From positions 1 to 64,000 of the forward strand of contig JAGGAC010000026.1 of assembly GCA_017889635.1 (NCBI GenBank): 64,000 nt of DNA, given 5' to 3'. Source of the DNA: Bacillota bacterium (lineage in GTDB: Bacteria; Bacillota; Negativicutes; Sporomusales; CTSoil-080). Position numbers and translations under genes: made by a program. A model generated the notes under the pieces. The model did no database searches and had not been told where the DNA came from. It worked only from the letters and a program-made list of their open reading frames with translations. Each line of letters opens with the position of its first letter. The first letter of the stretch is position 1. Shown in pieces: positions 59,912-64,000 of this stretch.

Positions 59912-61690
59912 TTATTCACCCACCCTCTTGATTGCTTTCACTGGGCAAACCTGCTTACAAACTTCACAGCCTACACACTGACTCTCGTCAATCTTGACTT
60001 TTTTGGTGCCTTTGTTAAACTGCAGCGCCGGGCAGCCGGTTTTAATACAAGCCTTACAGCCAATACACTTGTCAGTTTCAACTACGCATTTACCAAAGTA
60101 ATTGCCGAATTCTTTTTTGTCAGCTTCAGACTGTTTCTTAAGTACACAAGGCCACCTGGTAATAATTACTGAAGGTTCATCCAGTTCCAATGCCCAAGTG
60201 AAGGCTTCTTTCAATTCTTTCAAGTTAAGTGGGTTTACGGTCCGTACATGCTTAATACCGAGTGCTTTTACTAACGGCTCGATTTCAATGATCGTGGTTG
60301 GCATTCCTTGGAGAGTAAAACCGGAACCAGGATTTTCCTGATGGCCGGTCATGCCGGTAATCCGGTTGTCAAGAATACATGTAATAGTATTACTGCGGTT
60401 GTATACAACATGCATTAAGCTATTAATGCCAGTATGGAAAAAAGTCGAATCCCCGATAGTAGAAATAGTCCGCATGTTTTCATTAAACCGGTTGAATATC
60501 TTCTGCGCACCATGACCCATGCTGATACTGGCGCCCATGTCGATGGTAGAATCTTTAGCATTCAATGGGTCAGACCCACCTAAAGAGTAGCAGCCAATAT
60601 CCCCGGTAATCATGACATTTTTAAGTTTCGCGAGTTCATAGAAGAAACCACGATGAGGACAACCAGCGCACAACGTTGGTGGGCGGTTAGGCACAACCGA
60701 AAGATCATAGTCAATTACTGGACGTGTCTCGCCAAGTAAAGCTTTGCCAACAATATCAGGCGTCAATTCCCAAATGTTTGTGATTTTTTCCTTGCCGATA
60801 CAGTGAATTCCAGCTGCTTTAATCTGCTCTTCCATAAATGGTTCAAGTTCTTCAACAACATATAAGGTTTCAACTTCTGCGGCAAACGCTTTTATTTTTG
60901 CCATTGGCAACGGATAGGAAAAACCGATTTTTAGATATGATGCGTTTTCGCCGAATACTTCCTTAGCATATTGATAGGCAACACCGGCGGCAATAACACC
61001 AACCTTTTTATTGTTCCATTCAATGTAGTTAAGCTCAGTTTCATTAGAAAAAGCTTCTAACTTTTTAAGCCGCTCTTCAACTTTAACATGAAGGTGGCGG
61101 GCATTAGCTGGCACCAAGTCGTATTTTTGAAGATTTTTCACATACGGCTTTTTAGTCGGTTTAACTGCTTCACCGATTTCGACCAAGCTTTTGCTATGAC
61201 AAACCCGGGTAGTCATCCGGAACAAAATCGGAGTATCAAACTTTTCGCTAATTTCCATAGCAGTCTTGACCATGTCTTTACATTCCTGGCTGTTAGCAGG
61301 CTCCAGCATAGCGATTTTAGCAAATTTCGCATAGTTGCGGTTATCCTGTTCGTTCTGTGACGAATGCAGTCCCGGATCGTCGGCAGATACCAGCATCATG
61401 CCGCCATTTACTCCAGAATATGCAAAGCTGAACAGTGGGTCGGCCGCAACATTCACTCCAACCATCTTCGCGGCAAACAGAGTTCGGGCCCCTGCTACTG
61501 AAGCACCTATTACACATTCAAAGGCTACTTTTTCGTTGGGAGCCCACTCAGCAATGACTTCATCTTTGTACTCAGCAAGGTTTTCCAATATCTCAGTGCT
61601 GGGAGTGCCTGGATAAGCTGAAGCATAGGAAATGCCTGCTTCCAAGGCTCCCAAGGCTACCGCTTCGTTACCGGTTAATAGTTTCTTCAT
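59912..61690 (-). CDS. iorA: Indolepyruvate:ferredoxin oxidoreductase, alpha subunit
   Basis: A 592-residue ThDP-dependent subunit. It has an N-terminal PorA-like domain (TGNEAVALGALEAGISYASAYPG), then a ThDP domain (TGDIGCYSLGGSDPLNA, LDNRITGMTGHQ) and two C-terminal 4Fe-4S motifs (CIGCKACIKTGCP and CVGCEVCKQVCP). It oxidises indolepyruvate, phenylpyruvate and similar 2-oxo acids from aromatic amino acids. The ATG at 61690 has AGGAGG 7 bases upstream. It follows the Mpv17-like gene by 31 bases. Confidence 0.95.
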   Translation of the reverse strand: MKKLLTGNEAVALGALEAGISYASAYPGTPSTEILENLAEYKDEVIAEWAPNEKVAFECVIGASVAGARTLFAAKMVGVNVAADPLFSFAYSGVNGGMMLVSADDPGLHSSQNEQDNRNYAKFAKIAMLEPANSQECKDMVKTAMEISEKFDTPILFRMTTRVCHSKSLVEIGEAVKPTKKPYVKNLQKYDLVPANARHLHVKVEERLKKLEAFSNETELNYIEWNNKKVGVIAAGVAYQYAKEVFGENASYLKIGFSYPLPMAKIKAFAAEVETLYVVEELEPFMEEQIKAAGIHCIGKEKITNIWELTPDIVGKALLGETRPVIDYDLSVVPNRPPTLCAGCPHRGFFYELAKLKNVMITGDIGCYSLGGSDPLNAKDSTIDMGASISMGHGAQKIFNRFNENMRTISTIGDSTFFHTGINSLMHVVYNRSNTITCILDNRITGMTGHQENPGSGFTLQGMPTTIIEIEPLVKALGIKHVRTVNPLNLKELKEAFTWALELDEPSVIITRWPCVLKKQSEADKKEFGNYFGKCVVETDKCIGCKACIKTGCPALQFNKGTKKVKIDESQCVGCEVCKQVCPVKAIKRVGE

Positions 61691-61721
61691 GCCCAAACCT
61701 CCTGTTTTTTATAATTTAAAT

Positions 61722-62378
61722 TTATGCGGTTTGTCTTCTTCTTGCATAAGAAAGAAGGACACCCAGCGCAATAGATAGGTAAGCTGCTGCTAATACCCGA
61801 TATTCCGGCGGCAACATAAAGACAATAGTATGAGCCGGAATCCAAAAAAACGGTTGAATTTTGAGAACAATAAAGTTGATAAACGCCTGCCAGTCAATAT
61901 GGACTAAAACCTCCGCCAAGGCAGGTGCGGCTTTGTCGGTCTCTCTCATATCGATATAAGTGTCACTCACCCGGTGAGCCGCTGAAAACATTGGCCCAAA
62001 GGTCAGATTCATAAAGGCACTAGTATAGAACGCTCCTAAGAGCAGACTCAAAAAACCTTCGCCGACAAACAGCATGCCAGCTTTTGCCGCCCCAGCAACA
62101 CCATTTGAAAAAACTTGAAACATTAGCGCAACAAGCATACCGATAATGCCCCATATAAAGGACTTATAGATCATACCGGCAGGCTTTTTCCACGCACCGG
62201 ATACAATACGGATAGCGAGAAGTTCGCCCATGGTTGCCAGTATCAAAAATTTAATAAAGGCCATTATATAGGGGTGAGCCGCAGTCATTTGAATAAATAC
62301 CTCGTGTGTTACAGGAACGATAAGTAAGGCTGATATCACGCAAAGCACGATTGCCCATATAAAATCTCCTTGTTTCAA
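61722..62378 (-). CDS. Membrane protein, Mpv17/PMP22-like
   Basis: A 218-residue protein with about four to five membrane helices. The C-terminal stretch FFWIPAHTIVFMLPPEYRVLAAAY resembles the signature of the Mpv17/PMP22 family (W, P, F, xP, RV), otherwise mainly a eukaryotic organelle group (inference). The start is TTG with GGAGGGG 5 bases upstream. It lies between ptb and iorA in the operon, so it may pass an organic acid or proton across the membrane as part of arylacid fermentation. No direct evidence for this exists. Confidence 0.72.
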   Translation of the reverse strand: MKQGDFIWAIVLCVISALLIVPVTHEVFIQMTAAHPYIMAFIKFLILATMGELLAIRIVSGAWKKPAGMIYKSFIWGIIGMLVALMFQVFSNGVAGAAKAGMLFVGEGFLSLLLGAFYTSAFMNLTFGPMFSAAHRVSDTYIDMRETDKAAPALAEVLVHIDWQAFINFIVLKIQPFFWIPAHTIVFMLPPEYRVLAAAYLSIALGVLLSYARRRQTA

Positions 62379-62417
62379 TTGGTCCCCTCCGTTTTACAAT
62401 ATTATAAACTTTCTATT

Positions 62418-63326
62418 TTAACCCTTAACCCTGCTGAGGGCCACGCAGGCTAAGGCAATTGAATTAAGCTTAGCTTCAGGAGAATCAGAACGAGATACCA
62501 TAACAATCGGATTAGTTGCGCCCAAAATTATTCCGGCATTTTTCGCCTTAGCGTAATGAATCATTAATTTACCAAAAATATTTCCGGCTTCAATAGTTGG
62601 TACCAAGAAAATATCGACATCGCCAGCAACTTTGCTGTTAATACCTTTATGCTTTGCTGCTTCAGCGCTTGAAGCAACATCCATAGCGATCGGTCCTTCA
62701 ATCACACTGGACGGAAATTCCCCTGCGGCAGCCATATCCACCAAAGCTTTGGCATCGACAGTCGCTGGCATTTTCGGATTTACTTGCTCATTTGCTGTTA
62801 ACACTGCAACCTTTGGTGTAGCAATACCCATATTTTGCAGGGCTTCAATGGCGTTAAGCAGGATACCTTTTTTGGCAGCTAGATCTGGCGCAATGTTCAT
62901 TCCACCATCAGTTTTAAAAATAATTTTTTTCTCGCCAGGAATTTCAAATGCTGCAAAATGGGAAAGCGTTCTTCCTGAGCGCAAACCATACTCGGCGTTA
63001 AGCGCAGCTCTGAGAAAGTTACTGCTGTTTATCAGGCCTTTCATGTAGATTTGTGCTTCACCACTACTTACTTTCTTCACAGCAATGAGCGCTGCCTGAT
63101 CATCATCAGTTTCATGAATAATCTCCGTGTCAGCCGCCAGACCAACTTTAGCCGCCAGCGGCTTAATTTTTTCAGCGTCACCTACAAGAATAGCTCTTGC
63201 TAAACCTGCATCCTCAGCGGCTTTAATGGCCAAGAGTACATCTTCATCCTGCGCCACAGCCACACTAATTGTTACTTTGCCAAGCTTTTTAGCTTTGTCT
63301 ACAACTTCATTAAAATTCTTCAACAT
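62418..63326 (-). CDS. ptb: Phosphate butyryltransferase (or related phosphate acyltransferase)
   Basis: A 302-residue phosphotransacetylase-family enzyme (VAQDEDVLLAIKAAEDAGLARAILVG at the start, GPIAMDVASSAEAAKHKGI in the middle, ILGATNPIVMVSRSD near the end). It converts an acyl-CoA and phosphate into acyl phosphate and CoA. Next to buk and iorAB the acyl group may be arylacetyl or branched-chain rather than butyryl. GGAGGT precedes the ATG. Confidence 0.93.
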   Translation of the reverse strand: MLKNFNEVVDKAKKLGKVTISVAVAQDEDVLLAIKAAEDAGLARAILVGDAEKIKPLAAKVGLAADTEIIHETDDDQAALIAVKKVSSGEAQIYMKGLINSSNFLRAALNAEYGLRSGRTLSHFAAFEIPGEKKIIFKTDGGMNIAPDLAAKKGILLNAIEALQNMGIATPKVAVLTANEQVNPKMPATVDAKALVDMAAAGEFPSSVIEGPIAMDVASSAEAAKHKGINSKVAGDVDIFLVPTIEAGNIFGKLMIHYAKAKNAGIILGATNPIVMVSRSDSPEAKLNSIALACVALSRVKG

Positions 63327-63345
63327 AATTGTTACCTCCGTTTAA

Positions 63346-64000
63346 TTATTGATATATCTTGGCATCCTCTTCACCTCTGAGCACTCTTAGTGCCCCGGCA
63401 GCTAAAGACTCCAGTTCTTCCTCCCCTGGGACAACAACCACAGGAGCAATAAATTTTGTCTTTTCAGTAATGCCTTTAACAACTCTCTCAGAATATGCAA
63501 TTCCACCGGTCAAAATTATCCGGTCGACATCGCCATTTACTACAGTAGCAAGTGCTCCAATGTCCTTCGCAATTTGATAAATCATTGCTTTTAGAATGAG
63601 TTCAGCCTTTTTGTCGCCTTCAGTAACCATTTTTTCGACAGTACGAATATCCTTAGTTCCCAGATAGGCATAAAAGCCACCTGATCCAAATAATCTCTTT
63701 TTAAGCTCTTCATAAGTATACTTACCGGAAAAACATAGCTTGAGCAGTTGACTTGCAGGCAGTCCACCACAACGATCAGGCGCAAAAGGGCCTTCTTCTT
63801 TGCCATCGCTGATATCAACCATTCTACCGTCGCGATGTACCGATAGAGATATTCCTGTTCCCAAATGTGCCACAACAAGTTTAGCTTCAATATAGCTTTT
63901 CCCTATCTCAATAGCCACTTTACGAGCAACAGCTTTCATGTTAAGCGCATGGCACATACTTCCGCGTACAATATCCGGCGAACCTGATATCCTGGCTACC
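63346..64000 (-). CDS. buk: Butyrate kinase, 5' end outside the window
   Basis: The open frame runs from the right edge of the window to the stop at 63346. About 218 codons are visible. It belongs to the acetate/butyrate kinase family: VARISGSPDIVRGS, CHALNMKAVARKVA, VAHLGTGISLSVHRDG and the ATP-binding TGGIAYSERVV. It makes ATP from acyl phosphate made by the ptb product. A Met inside the frame at 63957 is not the start, because the conserved sequence continues upstream. It is the first visible gene of the operon. Confidence 0.94.
   Translation of the reverse strand, partial: VARISGSPDIVRGSMCHALNMKAVARKVAIEIGKSYIEAKLVVAHLGTGISLSVHRDGRMVDISDGKEEGPFAPDRCGGLPASQLLKLCFSGKYTYEELKKRLFGSGGFYAYLGTKDIRTVEKMVTEGDKKAELILKAMIYQIAKDIGALATVVNGDVDRIILTGGIAYSERVVKGITEKTKFIAPVVVVPGEEELESLAAGALRVLRGEEDAKIYQ

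Overview
The window looks like chromosome of an endospore-forming but outer-membrane-bearing Firmicute, most likely a Negativicute of the Sporomusa/Pelosinus type (inference). Evidence for spores: two complete sets of spore germination receptor genes and a GerMN-domain lipoprotein. Evidence for an outer membrane: two LpxL-type lipid A acyltransferases, a TolC-family channel, an RND pump with its adaptor, and a small beta-barrel protein ending in Phe. Strict Shine-Dalgarno sites (GGAGG-like) precede nearly every gene and were used to correct many starts. No rRNA, tRNA, CRISPR array or insertion sequence was seen.

Layout. 1-1068: the start of a chemoreceptor (cut by the window edge) and a CheV-like coupling protein. 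1245-5620: germination operon 1 (A-B-C plus a 54-residue membrane protein). 5814-8656: an orphan membrane protein and a Dda/RecD-like helicase. 8828-12043: a polar amino-acid ABC importer operon with a strong promoter and a bidirectional terminator. 12022-15958: germination operon 2 (A-C-small protein-B), whose B gene is frameshifted. 16245-18671: a GH13 alpha-glucan enzyme. 18709-25223: a five-gene operon that I cannot assign to a known pathway (AGE-fold epimerase-like protein, two DJ-1/PfpI proteins, a ThDP enzyme, an ankyrin-repeat protein). 25478-29719: a third DJ-1 protein with an Old Yellow Enzyme (OYE) homologue, uridine phosphorylase, DeoC and an EFR1-type ferredoxin/flavodoxin. 29935-33218: an amidase-GerM operon, and a Fur-family regulator with a ZnuA-like lipoprotein. 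33298-42691: TolC, RND pump, adaptor, TetR regulator, a second OYE homologue and two LpxL genes. 42842-47433: small unknown proteins, a FIST-PAS-PucR regulator and an outer-membrane protein. 47443-51540: a PadR-EmrA-EmrB-Usp-flavin reductase operon. 51714-54216: an ABC-2 exporter. 54500-59060: a DUF4405-like protein, an amino-acid permease with an internal deletion, two small Pro/His-rich exported proteins and a BHMT-MTHFR fusion. 59332-64000: iorB, iorA, an Mpv17-like membrane protein, ptb and buk (cut by the edge).

Two regulatory networks can be read from the DNA. First, the tetR promoter and the promoter of the lpxL-lpxL-OYE operon are copies of one 46-bp module (TTGACA, a 17-bp spacer, TATAAT or TACAAT, then TGACTGAC), and a related palindrome lies before the RND adaptor. 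A TetR regulator therefore probably controls efflux, lipid A acylation and an ene-reductase together. Second, four promoters share exactly the same layout: two TGTAAC-like hexamers 5 bp apart, then 10 bp, then a TATAAT-like -10. This matches the WalR (YycF) box. They precede the amidase-GerM operon, both Pro/His-rich proteins and the DUF4405-like gene.

Several genes carry lesions: a 1-base frameshift in gerB of operon 2, a missing start or frameshift in the ThDP enzyme, an adaptor/RND junction deletion, and an in-frame deletion in the permease. Whether these are real or assembly errors cannot be told from the sequence alone.
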